From CAZWAP01 sp964632005 (GTDB lineage Bacteria > Planctomycetota > Phycisphaerae > Sedimentisphaerales > Anaerobacaceae), in assembly GCA_964632005.1 (NCBI GenBank), contig CAZWAP010000009.1:12351-76350 (forward strand): 64,000 nucleotides of DNA, given 5' to 3'. The notes under the pieces are model-generated. The model ran no database searches and had not been told where the DNA came from. It saw only the letters and a program-made list of their open reading frames with translations. A program made the translations under genes and the position numbers. Of the stretch, positions 9,999 to 18,043 are shown one piece after another. The stretch's first letter is position 1. Every line of letters starts with the position of its first letter.

Positions 9999-12032
9999 CT
10001 ACTTGAAGCGACGAACAACCTCAATTAAAAAGCTGCGTTCGACTTCCGTGGGAAAAGATGCGCCCCTGCTGTCCTTGAATTCGGGGTGGAGGCGATCGAG
10101 CAAGTTCCTGCCAATAAAGCTGATCTCCGTGTTATCATCGAGCTTCCATCCGAGACGAGCATCGAGCCGCAGATAATGTGGCACGTCATCGGCGGGAAGA
10201 TTATCAACGTAATAAGCGGCGAGGTCGAATTGGAGGTCTTGGGTTATGTCGAGATATGATCTAAGACTGAATTGATTGTGCGGGCTTTCTCCCTCGATGC
10301 TCCCGTCCACTGTTGATGTGCTGGCGCTGTTGGTGTGCAATTGCATCTGAAGGAAAGAATAGGCTCCGGCGATTTTCCAGTTGGAGGCGGCCTGGTACGT
10401 GCCGGCTACTTCGATGCCATAGGTCTCCCCGTCCATCATATTGCGTGCGGTGTATGGGACAACGAAGTGAGTTCCGGTGGAGAATGCGCTGCCGAAGCCT
10501 CCTTCGAAGGTTCTGAGGTCGGTGTACCGGTTGAAGAAACCCGCGAAGTCCAGGACGAGCTTTTCGGTCGGATGGACGCGATAACCAGCTTCGTACGCGA
10601 TGACCTTCTCGGGCTCCATGTCGTCGCTGCCGTAGGCCTCGAGCGAATAGACGGAGGGCCCTATCATCGTTGTGCCCCAACTGGTTGTGCTGTGCCTGTC
10701 GAAACGAGTTGGCGTTCTTACCGCGCGCGTTACAGAGGCCCACAGCGTCTGTTTGTTATCGGGAGTGAAAAGCAACCGCGCGCCGGGCTGGTATTCGAAG
10801 CCGGTATAATCATTGTGCTCGAGCTTGGTTCCGAGGATCAGCGCGAGCCTGTCGGCGATGAGGGTGATCCTGTCCTGAACAAAGGCACTGTAGACGTTCA
10901 GGTCATAATCTTCGGGGTCAAGAGAGAAATCAAAAGTGCCACGGGTATTGTCGGAGGTGAGGCGGTATCCCAGGCCCCAGATGAGCTTATGCCTTTCGCC
11001 GACGGCGAAGTGGTGCTGGAAATCGAAGTCGTAGGTGTCACGGGCTTCGTGATATGTTTTCTCTCGTCTGGCCGACCTGTCATAGTAGAACTGCAGGATG
11101 ACCTCGGAGTCATCGGGGAGGATCCTGGTCCATCTGGCGAGGATATTGCCTCCGCCGATTCCGAAAGGCCCCTTGACGGTCTGGGAAAGCGGTGGAGTCA
11201 GGGAGTAGAGCGTGTTTATACTGCCGGCGTGCCCGTCAAAGAAGTCGCCCTGAAGGGTTAATTGGTCCCTGGCGGAGCCGTAGTGGTCGATCCTGAAGCC
11301 GCTCCGGAAGACGTCCCAGCCGTCGTTTCCGTTGCCACCCGTGACGAGGGGGCGGTCGTCACGGTTGAAGTACTTGGAAAAGACGCGATAGTATGTTCGC
11401 TCGCCTACCTTTGCTCCGTACCGTAAGCTCCCGAATCCCTGTTCTTCAGTACCTGTTCCGCCGACGATGAGCAGCCCCTGGGTGTCCTTGGCGCTCTTGG
11501 TGACGATGTTGATTATGCCGTTGACGGCGTTCGCCCCCCAGAGAGTTCCTCCCGGCCCGCGAATGACCTCGATGCGCTCGACATCCTGGATGACGAGGTC
11601 GTGCATATCCCAATAGACTCCCCCGTAAAAAGGGGTGTATATGGTGCGGCCGTCTATCATAACGAGCAGCTTGTTGGCGTATTTCCCGTTGAAGCCCCGT
11701 GAGGAGATGGCCCATGTGTGGGCGTTGAGGCTTGCCACCTGCAGGCCCGGAACCATACGGAGGGCATCGGGAATAGAGGTTGCGCCGCTTCGTTTGATGT
11801 CTTCGGAAGTGATGACGTACACCGCTGCCGGTGCCTCGAACATCGGCTGGCTGGTTTTGGATTCGATTGTCACCTCGACCTGCATCAAGTCCTCGATGGA
11901 CATATCGAACAGGTCCGCCCCTGTGTCCGCCTCGGCCCGTGCCAAGCAGGGCTGCCCCAGAAACACGACAAGGCTCACTACCACCAGCGCGTGTGAGATT
12001 TTCCGTAGCGGAGATGATTGTCTAATAGCCAT
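9999..12032 (-). CDS. TonB-dependent outer-membrane receptor
   Basis: A protein of about 677 residues from the Met at 12032, with GGGGA 6-7 nt upstream. A signal peptide (LVVVSLVVFLGQPCLARA) is followed by DLFDMSIEDLMQVEV, an N-terminal motif common in this receptor group. The plug domain (~residues 60-175) has PAAVYVITSEDIKRSGATSIPDALRMVPG, RVEVIRGPGG-type and NAVNGIINIVTK motifs. A 22-strand-type barrel follows, ending in a C-terminal aromatic/beta strand (FLIEVVRRFK). It imports or senses a ligand across the outer membrane using TonB-ExbBD, which is not in this window. The ligand (siderophore, cobalamin or other) cannot be told. It is the first gene of the receptor-YfiR-kinase operon. Confidence 0.92.
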   Translation of the reverse strand: MAIRQSSPLRKISHALVVVSLVVFLGQPCLARAEADTGADLFDMSIEDLMQVEVTIESKTSQPMFEAPAAVYVITSEDIKRSGATSIPDALRMVPGLQVASLNAHTWAISSRGFNGKYANKLLVMIDGRTIYTPFYGGVYWDMHDLVIQDVERIEVIRGPGGTLWGANAVNGIINIVTKSAKDTQGLLIVGGTGTEEQGFGSLRYGAKVGERTYYRVFSKYFNRDDRPLVTGGNGNDGWDVFRSGFRIDHYGSARDQLTLQGDFFDGHAGSINTLYSLTPPLSQTVKGPFGIGGGNILARWTRILPDDSEVILQFYYDRSARREKTYHEARDTYDFDFQHHFAVGERHKLIWGLGYRLTSDNTRGTFDFSLDPEDYDLNVYSAFVQDRITLIADRLALILGTKLEHNDYTGFEYQPGARLLFTPDNKQTLWASVTRAVRTPTRFDRHSTTSWGTTMIGPSVYSLEAYGSDDMEPEKVIAYEAGYRVHPTEKLVLDFAGFFNRYTDLRTFEGGFGSAFSTGTHFVVPYTARNMMDGETYGIEVAGTYQAASNWKIAGAYSFLQMQLHTNSASTSTVDGSIEGESPHNQFSLRSYLDITQDLQFDLAAYYVDNLPADDVPHYLRLDARLGWKLDDNTEISFIGRNLLDRLHPEFKDSRGASFPTEVERSFLIEVVRRFK

Positions 12033-12041
12033 TGCTGATCC

Positions 12042-12072
12042 CCAAACGAAAACCCAGAGGTACCTCGTTTGG
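12042..12072 (-). promoter_or_regulatory. Hairpin next to the receptor ribosome binding site
   Basis: In the minus-strand transcript, CCAAACGA pairs perfectly with TCGTTTGG across a 15-nt loop. The 3' arm runs straight into the GGGGA Shine-Dalgarno sequence of the TonB receptor (start 12032), so folding would crowd or partly hide the ribosome binding site. This could be a thermosensor-like or translational control hairpin, or chance. The pairing is directly visible; the role is inference. Confidence 0.4.
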
Positions 12073-12200
12073 CCTGCTTCTTCCTTCCTTTTCGTCGGCA
12101 CACTGGCCCCGTACGGCTGGACTCCTGGCCTTCAAAAACAACCACTACGTATCCTATCGGCCCTCCGGCTGCGCCTGTTTATCGGCATCCTGCTGTCTCG

Positions 12201-12240
12201 GGCTCGCATTTTCCCTGACGGGGCCATCGTGAGCCTTTTT
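12201..12240 (+). terminator. Terminator-like hairpin with U-tract, orphan
   Basis: GGCTCGC (12201-12207) pairs with GTGAGCC (12229-12235) using one G-U pair, and TTTTT follows at 12236-12240. This has the shape of an intrinsic plus-strand terminator, although the 21-nt loop is long. No plus-strand gene ends here, since the receptor is on the minus strand. It could end a small RNA or antisense transcript, or be fortuitous. Confidence 0.3.
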
Positions 12241-12625
12241 CGGACACTCTTTTTGACCCAGGTCTCCAGCTATTCCGATAAGATCGTCGCCCGGGCAAAC
12301 AAAATCGCAGCGGAAAACCCTCTTCGACAGGCAAGGACCCCGCAACCACGCACCGCCAGCAGGCTGGCCTCCGACGAAGAAACTGAATCTTCGCGAATCC
12401 TCCAGGAGCGGCTCTGGTATGGTCCCAGAATCTTCTGCCCTCTCATCGGGCTGGCAAGGCCGACGAGTTCCGCCGAGACGACCCGGGACGGCCCCAGTGC
12501 GGTGTTTTTCCTTTGTCCCTCAATGCACACTGTGGTTAAATGCACCCCGTACCTCGGCTGCGGTCCCGGCTCGCCGGCGTGCCGGTCTGTCAGTGGTTTT
12601 CTTGGAATCTTGTGCGAATTCAACT

Positions 12626-13780
12626 ATGACAGCAGCACAACCCAACTCGGCCGACGTTCAAAAGTGGCTCCGGCTGGTCAGGGCCGAGGGCGTCGGACCC
12701 GTCACCTTCAGGAAAATGGTGGAGCGCTTCGGTTCGCTTGACCGTGCCATAGGTGCCAGCGCAAGCGAGCTGGCCAGGGTCAACGGGATCGGCCCGGCCA
12801 CCGCCGAGAAGATCGCGGCGACGCGCGACAACTTCGACGTCGGTGCGGAGCTGGCGTTGGCCGAAGAACTCGGCGTCTGGCTGGTTACCCTCGAGGATAA
12901 CCGCTACCCGGCCGTTCTCAAGCAAATCTATGACCCGCCGCCGGTACTCTATGTCAAGGGCACCCTGAGCAGGAGCGACAGCCTGGCGGTCTCCATAGTC
13001 GGCTCCCGCCGGTGTAGCCTCTACGGCCAGGAACAATCGGCACGCCTGGCGCACTTTCTCGCCTCGGCCGGTTTTACCATTTGTTCCGGCATGGCCAGAG
13101 GCATCGACACCTACGCCCACCAGGGGGCACTGGCGGCCGGCGGCAGAACCATCGCGGTCCAGGGCTGCGGACTTGCAAAGATATTCCCGCCCGAAAACAG
13201 ACAGCTATTCGAAAAGATAGCCGAGTCCGGAGCCTGTATCAGCGAGCTGCCACTGCACACCGAGCCGCTCTCGGAGAATTTTCCCCCCAGAAACAGGATA
13301 ATAGCGGGCCTGGCCCTCGGCACGATTGTGGTCGAGGCGGGCCTGAGATCGGGGGCCTTGATAACGGCCAGAGCGGCCCTCGACTACAACCGTGAGGTGA
13401 TGGCCGTGCCCGGCAAAGTCGATTCTCCCCTGAGCAAGGGGGCCCACCAACTGCTCAAGCAGGGGGCACGACTGGTCGAGTCGATCGAGGATGTGCTGGA
13501 GGCACTTGGCTATATCGGCCAGCAGCTCCAGCCCCACGCCAGCCGCGCGGCCGAGCAGGCCGCTGCGCGGGCGCAAAAGCCGTCGTCACAACCGCGAGCT
13601 TTGAACTTGAGTTCTGACCAAGAAAGCATTTATGAGCAGCTCGGCAAGGAACCGCTGCACATCGAGCAGTTGATTGCCGGCACCGGTCTGCCAGCGGGCA
13701 AGGTCAATGCAGGCCTGATCGCACTCCAGCTGATGGGCCTGGTCAGACAGTTGCCGGGCAGTTTGTTCGCAAGAAAGTAA
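12626..13780 (+). CDS. dprA: DNA-processing protein DprA
   Basis: A 384-residue DprA/Smf protein, the cytoplasmic single-stranded-DNA binder that loads RecA during natural transformation. An N-terminal helix-hairpin-helix/SAM-like part (LVRAEGVGPVTF, VNGIGPATAEKI; residues ~15-70) precedes the Rossmann DprA core. The core has VSIVGSRRCSLYG (~127), SGMARGIDTYAHQGAL (~155), FPPRNRIIAGLALGTIVVEAGLRSGALITA (~217) and VMAVPGKVDSPLSKG (~260). A C-terminal winged helix follows (SSDQESIYEQLGKEPLHIEQLI). The start at 12626 gives a normal N-terminus; longer upstream frames are not family-like. It is apparently monocistronic. Presence of DprA hints at, but does not prove, DNA uptake ability. Confidence 0.95.
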   Translation: MTAAQPNSADVQKWLRLVRAEGVGPVTFRKMVERFGSLDRAIGASASELARVNGIGPATAEKIAATRDNFDVGAELALAEELGVWLVTLEDNRYPAVLKQIYDPPPVLYVKGTLSRSDSLAVSIVGSRRCSLYGQEQSARLAHFLASAGFTICSGMARGIDTYAHQGALAAGGRTIAVQGCGLAKIFPPENRQLFEKIAESGACISELPLHTEPLSENFPPRNRIIAGLALGTIVVEAGLRSGALITARAALDYNREVMAVPGKVDSPLSKGAHQLLKQGARLVESIEDVLEALGYIGQQLQPHASRAAEQAAARAQKPSSQPRALNLSSDQESIYEQLGKEPLHIEQLIAGTGLPAGKVNAGLIALQLMGLVRQLPGSLFARK

Positions 13781-13992
13781 TGAGTCTGCGCAAAAAAAGG
13801 GGCTTTACGCGAATTGCCCGGCAAGCTCGTGCTTTGGAACGGGATATCGGCGATGACAATTCAGCGGTTACCCATCGTGGTCCGGGGTGAGGCATCTATC
13901 GGCAGATGATAAAGCGGAACTGTTGGAGGGGGTGAATTTTACGGCTCTTGGGATTGGGGCCTGTAAGTGCATTTTTGAGCGTGTCTTGCGAT

Positions 13993-14064
13993 TGGGCCCG
14001 GTAGGATTCGAACCTACGACCAATGGATTATGAGTCCACTGCTCTGCCGCTGAGCTACGAGCCC
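13993..14064 (-). tRNA. tRNA with CAU anticodon, probably tRNA-Ile2 (lysidine-modified)
   Basis: The cloverleaf reads on the minus strand: acceptor GGGCTCG with CGGGCCC (one G-U), D arm GCTC/GAGC, anticodon stem GTGGA/TCCAT with loop CTCATAA (anticodon CAT), T arm GTAGG-TTCGAAT-CCTAC, discriminator A. CCA is not encoded. A separate initiator tRNA exists at 19663-19736, so this one is elongator Met or Ile2. The TGGTCGTAGGTTCGA 3' half resembles bacterial Ile2(CAU) more than elongator Met. Identity would be set by TilS modification. Confidence 0.9.
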
Positions 14065-14074
14065 TGCGAGCGAT

Positions 14075-14103
14075 AATATATAGTATGCGGGCGGGCTGCT
14101 CAA
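14075..14103 (-). promoter_or_regulatory. Sigma70-type promoter of the CAU tRNA
   Basis: On the minus strand TTGAGC (14103-14098) is followed after 17 nt by TATATT (14080-14075). A start about 7 nt after the -10 box falls within a few nucleotides of the tRNA 5' end at 14064, so the transcript would have almost no 5' leader. Confidence 0.6.
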
Positions 14104-14164
14104 CAGTTTTTCCCGGCCAGATATAACGATTATGACCGTATAGCGTAATCGTACGAAGCTGCGC

Positions 14165-14344
14165 GGTTTTTGACTGATAGGAGGAAGGCCTCTTTGCCAA
14201 TGTGAACCAAAACACTCGACAAGGAGGCCCGAAATGACGCGCTATCCTACCCACTTGGTGAGCAGCAAGCCAACGCTTAAGAGAAATGCCCTCATTGCAA
14301 CAGGCCCAGGTGGAATCGAGGCAAAAAGTGGGTATTGCCTGGGG
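14165..14344 (+). other. Possible relic of a mobile element: hairpin-covered ribosome binding site and broken ORF start
   Basis: On the plus strand, GGCCTCTTTG (14187-14196) can pair with CAAGGAGGCC (14220-14229) at 9 of 10 positions. This buries a perfect AAGGAGG Shine-Dalgarno sequence in the stem, 5 nt after which an ATG begins at 14234. That frame runs only into antisense of aclA, so no complete gene exists. A 9-bp inverted repeat (TACCCACTT 14248-14256, AAGTGGGTA 14326-14334) also lies here. A hairpin masking the start site of a truncated gene is typical of transposase genes, but no family is recognised. Confidence 0.3.
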
Positions 14345-16417
14345 TTATCTTCCGAGGACCTTGATCTCGTCCACCGGTATTCTCATATCCATAGGGGTTC
14401 CATAGTCCTGGTGGTCGAGAAACTCCCCTGCCGCTCCGGCTACTCGCCCGACGGCGAAGACCAGAAATGCGATATCGCAGACCCGCCGGAGCGTAACCTG
14501 CTTTTCCTTGAGCGGTTTCCAGCATAGCCCGAGGACGACGGATGCTATTGCTCCGTCGAGGTTTACGGCCCAGACGTTTCTTGCGATTCCGATTTCTTTA
14601 AGGCGGACGGCGAGCAGGTGATAGAATTGGAGGAATATATTGCAGAGTCCCTCCTGTTCGATGTACTCGGTAATGACTTGCTCTCTGGGGTCGTAATTGA
14701 CGGGCTTATCCCTGAAGACCGGGTGTCCCAGGCCCGGTATTCGCTCGTAGTCGGTTCCCGCTTCCTTTGCGGCAGCCCGGAGCTTGCTGAAGCGCGTAGC
14801 CTCGGCCTCGACGATTGCCTTGACATCGATCCCGTGTTCCGGGCTCCAGGGGTCCTGGATATTGATGTTGCCGAAGATTCGGCAGAGGTATTCTACGGCC
14901 CGCCGGCCGTTGCCCCCGTGCACGTCTCCTATGCAGGCGAGAGTTGCTATCATTACGGTATTCGGGGCGTTGCCTGCAGAGGTTGAAAGCTTTGCACCCT
15001 GTGCCGAGATTGTCCCAGGGCCGTTTGTTAGGGCTCCGATGAGGCACTTTTCGACCGCTTTTGCCTCGAAATGCCGGGGTCTTCGGCCGAGCCAGTAGAA
15101 CAGGAGCGATTCGACGAAGGAGCCCTCCTGCATCTCCTTTTCCAGGGGCTGGCCGTAGATTTTCGTCTCTCGGCCGTCGTTAGAGGATGCATGACTCGCA
15201 TTTCTCATATTTCTCTTGGGGGGACTGGCTCCGATTGTCTCTCTGGTTAGGAGTTTAATCTGTGTGGCATAGGGCCTTGGAATTGTGCCGCGATGGAGGA
15301 TTAGCTTTTGGGGGAGGTGTTTTTCCAAGCCGTTGTGCTTGTAGTCGACGAACCAGGGATTGAGCCTCAGGGGCTTTGTGGGCTTGAAGTCGCGTTCGAT
15401 GCCAAGTGCGCTACAGAGCAGAGCGGCGGCAGCGGGCAAATGGTGCAATGTTGTAATTCGGATCCCGCGTTTGAGCTTTTTGGTCAGAGCCGGGGTTTTC
15501 TTGTATCTCGTGTCAGGGTCGAAGGGTGGGAGCCCGAAATATTCGTCGAAAAGCTTCATTTTGTCGGCTGCGGATGTTCCGTGGCCTTCGACAACGGCCC
15601 CTGCGTGGCCGAGGGCCGATTCGCTTTGGCCGAGAACGTCGCCGGTGATGTAGGCTATTATGGGCTTGGGGTTTTCAATCTGGCGGAGCATTTCGACGGC
15701 TTCCTTCTCGTACAGTCCGCCGGGCTCGATGTAGGCTACTATGAGCTTTGTTCGCTCATCGTTGTGGGCGAGCTGGAGGATGTTCTTTATCGGGAAGAGT
15801 ATCAGTACATCTTTTCCTGTAGAGATCCCGTAGGATGTTCCCATTCCAGCGCTAAGGAGATAGGAGGCCATCGTGTTCACCATGTTTCCGCTGTTGGAGA
15901 TTATCGCCGTCGAACCCGGGCGGAAGCTCTCCGAGGGATCGTTGCCCCCGATTGCTCCTACGCGGACCTTGTCGTGGGAGTTGATTATTCCGAGCGAATT
16001 GCAGCCGAGGACATCGATATTGGCCTGCGAACACATCTGGGCGATCTTCGCAGTTACCTCTATCGAGACGTGCTCTGTGATGATGAAGAGCGTTTCGACG
16101 GTTTCTCGGAGATGCTCGACGATCTCCTTTACCTCCGCGTAAACCGCGGCGGGCGGCGAATAGACTATTACCTTGTTGGGCTGCCTTTTCCTTGGAAGGT
16201 TTTCCGAGAGCTCCTGGACGGTCGAGAAGACCGGGATAGGGTCCATGCCGATGATGTCGAGTGTTCGGCCTCCCTTTCCGAGCGCCCATCCTCCGACGAT
16301 GTTTCCGCAGTACCGCTGCGAGATTTCCGTGACCTTGCTCGCTTCCCTGCCGGTTATGTTCGATACTGCTACGCGGTCGCCTGCCTTGAGAAGATCACTG
16401 GGTGTTGTAGCTCTCAT
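14345..16417 (-). CDS. aclA: ATP-citrate lyase, large subunit (succinyl-CoA synthetase alpha-like + citrate synthase-like)
   Basis: A 690-residue subunit of ATP-citrate lyase, which cleaves citrate with ATP and CoA to acetyl-CoA and oxaloacetate. The N-terminal half is CoA-binding/ligase (succinyl-CoA synthetase alpha) with the phospho-His motif LGHAGA near residue 271. The C-terminal ~260 residues are citrate synthase-like: GDVHGGNG, GLGHPVF and NLDGAIAS supply His, His and Asp at the usual active-site positions. It is longer than the ~610 residues common in green sulfur bacteria, and the linker around residues 330-440 seems expanded. The ATG at 16417 overlaps the small-subunit stop as ATGA, with GGGAG about 7 nt upstream, so translation is coupled. 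Symbol follows Chlorobium usage. The fused citrate-synthase part argues against separate citryl-CoA synthetase/lyase. Confidence 0.9.
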   Translation of the reverse strand: MRATTPSDLLKAGDRVAVSNITGREASKVTEISQRYCGNIVGGWALGKGGRTLDIIGMDPIPVFSTVQELSENLPRKRQPNKVIVYSPPAAVYAEVKEIVEHLRETVETLFIITEHVSIEVTAKIAQMCSQANIDVLGCNSLGIINSHDKVRVGAIGGNDPSESFRPGSTAIISNSGNMVNTMASYLLSAGMGTSYGISTGKDVLILFPIKNILQLAHNDERTKLIVAYIEPGGLYEKEAVEMLRQIENPKPIIAYITGDVLGQSESALGHAGAVVEGHGTSAADKMKLFDEYFGLPPFDPDTRYKKTPALTKKLKRGIRITTLHHLPAAAALLCSALGIERDFKPTKPLRLNPWFVDYKHNGLEKHLPQKLILHRGTIPRPYATQIKLLTRETIGASPPKRNMRNASHASSNDGRETKIYGQPLEKEMQEGSFVESLLFYWLGRRPRHFEAKAVEKCLIGALTNGPGTISAQGAKLSTSAGNAPNTVMIATLACIGDVHGGNGRRAVEYLCRIFGNINIQDPWSPEHGIDVKAIVEAEATRFSKLRAAAKEAGTDYERIPGLGHPVFRDKPVNYDPREQVITEYIEQEGLCNIFLQFYHLLAVRLKEIGIARNVWAVNLDGAIASVVLGLCWKPLKEKQVTLRRVCDIAFLVFAVGRVAGAAGEFLDHQDYGTPMDMRIPVDEIKVLGR

Positions 16418-17652
16418 TTGGAATCTCCCTTGCTGCTGCATGCGTTAGCGAGCTTTGCGGCGTACTCTGCTACCTGCGTTACGGGTGTATCCGGCCCGAA
16501 GATGACATAGGGCATATCGAGTGCCTCAAGGGTGTCTTTTAATGCGAGCATTCCCTTTACGAGCTGGGGGCCTCCCCTGCCAACTACGACAGGTATCTTT
16601 CTGGGCCCGTGTCTGTCGGTGTAATCCTGGAGGGCATCTGCGATCGCCTTGAAGGTTACGTCGATGGCGGTATTGTTGGCCTTTCCGCCGAGTATCAGCA
16701 GTAGTGCGGCCTTTGCAAAATGGTGCTCGAAGCAGATTTTGGCTGTTCCAAACATTCGCTCATAAGGGGGGTTGCCGCCGAAATCGGAGAGAAATATGGG
16801 CCTTCCTCCATTTTGTATGAGCGTCTCGGTGATGATCGTGGATGCTCCGCCGCCGAAGAGTATCGGGAGGATGAGGTCCCCGCCCAATTCGGCAACGTGT
16901 GCCTGGCCTCTATAGCTGGCTGCGCTCCACGAGGCCATCTGCTCCTCGAAGGGGGTTGTGTTGGCCGGGTATTCGGGCAGTTCGAAGCCGAGATTCTTGA
17001 ACTTGAAGTTGGCCTCGTCGAAGATCGCCTTGAAATCACAGGCGTAGGGCTTTCCCTCCGGAGTTACCCGCCAGGGGTTGATCTCGCACATTCTCATTCC
17101 GGTCGATATGAACATATCCCAGAGGTCCACAAGGATGCGTGAGAATGGGCTGATGAGGCCTTGCGGGAATTGGAGCTTGTGGAGGACTTCGCCGGCCTGA
17201 TATGCTCCGAGGCCCTTATAGACGTCCACTGCGAACGTTTCCTTTTTTCCCTCCTCTATTTCTTCAACGTCGACTCCACCGTGCAAGGAAACCGTCATAG
17301 CCGGACCGAGGAAGCGTGAATCGTAGGTTATTGCGGTGTATATGTCGAGATCAGAGGGGATGTACCGGACCATGTATGCGGTTCTGGGTAAGTGGCCGTT
17401 GACCTCTTCACTTTGTACGTGCTTTAGCTGGTGCTGAGTCTCGACGTAGTCCGTAACGGTTCGGACGGCTCCAGTCTTGCCTCGTTTTCCGGTTAGCACG
17501 TCAGGCTTGACGATCGCCTTGCCGCCCCAGCGGGCGAGGGCTTCTCTGATCTGTGCGCCGGGGGCATCTGCGGTAAGGTGCTCGGGCACGGGGAGATTGA
17601 ATCTCTCGGCAAGGTGCTCGAGGAAGGTCAACTCTGTTATTTGCGCGGACAT
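16414..17652 (-). CDS. aclB: ATP-citrate lyase, small subunit (ATP-grasp, succinyl-CoA synthetase beta-like)
   Basis: A 412-residue ATP-grasp subunit. GGKAIVKPDVLTGKRGKTGAV (residues ~43-63) is the nucleotide-binding region of ATP-citrate lyase. MRMCEINPWRVT near 192 holds acidic metal ligands of the ATP-grasp fold. The C-terminal citrate-binding domain shows ILFGGGASTIITETL, FLSDFGGNPPYERM and LLLILGGKANNTAIDVTFKAI. Length matches the small subunit (about 400). GGAGG lies 5 nt before the ATG. It is the first gene of a two-gene operon with its own promoter at 17841-17869. The enzyme can run reductive-TCA carbon fixation or supply cytosolic-type acetyl-CoA. The other reverse-TCA enzymes are not in this window, so the direction is unknown. 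Confidence 0.92.
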   Translation of the reverse strand: MSAQITELTFLEHLAERFNLPVPEHLTADAPGAQIREALARWGGKAIVKPDVLTGKRGKTGAVRTVTDYVETQHQLKHVQSEEVNGHLPRTAYMVRYIPSDLDIYTAITYDSRFLGPAMTVSLHGGVDVEEIEEGKKETFAVDVYKGLGAYQAGEVLHKLQFPQGLISPFSRILVDLWDMFISTGMRMCEINPWRVTPEGKPYACDFKAIFDEANFKFKNLGFELPEYPANTTPFEEQMASWSAASYRGQAHVAELGGDLILPILFGGGASTIITETLIQNGGRPIFLSDFGGNPPYERMFGTAKICFEHHFAKAALLLILGGKANNTAIDVTFKAIADALQDYTDRHGPRKIPVVVGRGGPQLVKGMLALKDTLEALDMPYVIFGPDTPVTQVAEYAAKLANACSSKGDSK

Positions 17653-18043
17653 TTTGCCTCCGTTTGGCTATATCTATTCCGTTCTATTGCAGCAATGATA
17701 CGACCAAAAAGATACACGCAAGCTCCCTCAGCGCCCTTCGGTGTGCTTTGTATAAACCGCTCCTGCTGGTGCGGAAAGTCGCCATGACTTCAATTCTCGC
17801 AACCATCGAACAGGCTACCGGTTACAGTACCTGTCGCGATATATTAAACGGAATGTCTGGATAAGTCAAGCAGATGAGGGTTATTTTCGGACATACGGCG
17901 AACCGCCATTTCAAGGGGTCAATATCCACTCGGCTTTATCTTAAGTATGCAAAGGTCCAGTCTCTAATTCACACTGGCACTTCTTGGGGCCGGATCAAAC
18001 CAAAACCTACCTCTGCGTAGAGAAACCCAGACCGAACGTTTGT
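17653..18043. other. 391-bp intergenic region with the acl promoter and 5' leader
   Basis: Contains the acl promoter (17841-17869), a leader of about 180 nt before aclB, and about 170 bp downstream of the Tat-exported protein gene. No ORF, clear terminator or known riboswitch motif was seen in the leader. Confidence 0.5.
17841..17869 (-). promoter_or_regulatory. Sigma70-type promoter of aclBA
   Basis: On the minus strand TTGACT (17869-17864) is followed after exactly 17 nt by TAATAT (17846-17841). Five of six -35 and four of six -10 bases match consensus. Transcription would begin near 17834, leaving a 5' leader of about 180 nt. Confidence 0.65.

Larger units (their letters stand above)
12033..12625. 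other. 593-bp divergent intergenic region (receptor operon / dprA)
   Basis: This holds the promoters of two divergent units. An 8-bp inverted repeat (12042-12049 with 12065-12072) lies next to the receptor start. A terminator-like hairpin on the plus strand lies at 12201-12240. A frame upstream of dprA stays open but lacks family-like residues and is judged non-coding. I compared both strands with cobalamin, SAM, GEMM (c-di-GMP), TPP and RNase P consensus motifs from memory and found no match. Confidence 0.5.

Noticed and set aside
12419..12625. Upstream extension of dprA
   Set aside because: Residues are Arg/Pro/Ser-rich and unlike DprA; Met at 12626 gives a normal family N-terminus.
12033..12625. 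Known riboswitch (cobalamin, SAM, c-di-GMP) before the TonB receptor
   Set aside because: Remembered core motifs (for example GCCACTG box, or GGACGCAAAG) are absent on either strand.
11635..12741. Long plus-strand frame antisense to the TonB receptor
   Set aside because: Typical GC-rich shadow frame; the minus-strand receptor has clear family motifs.
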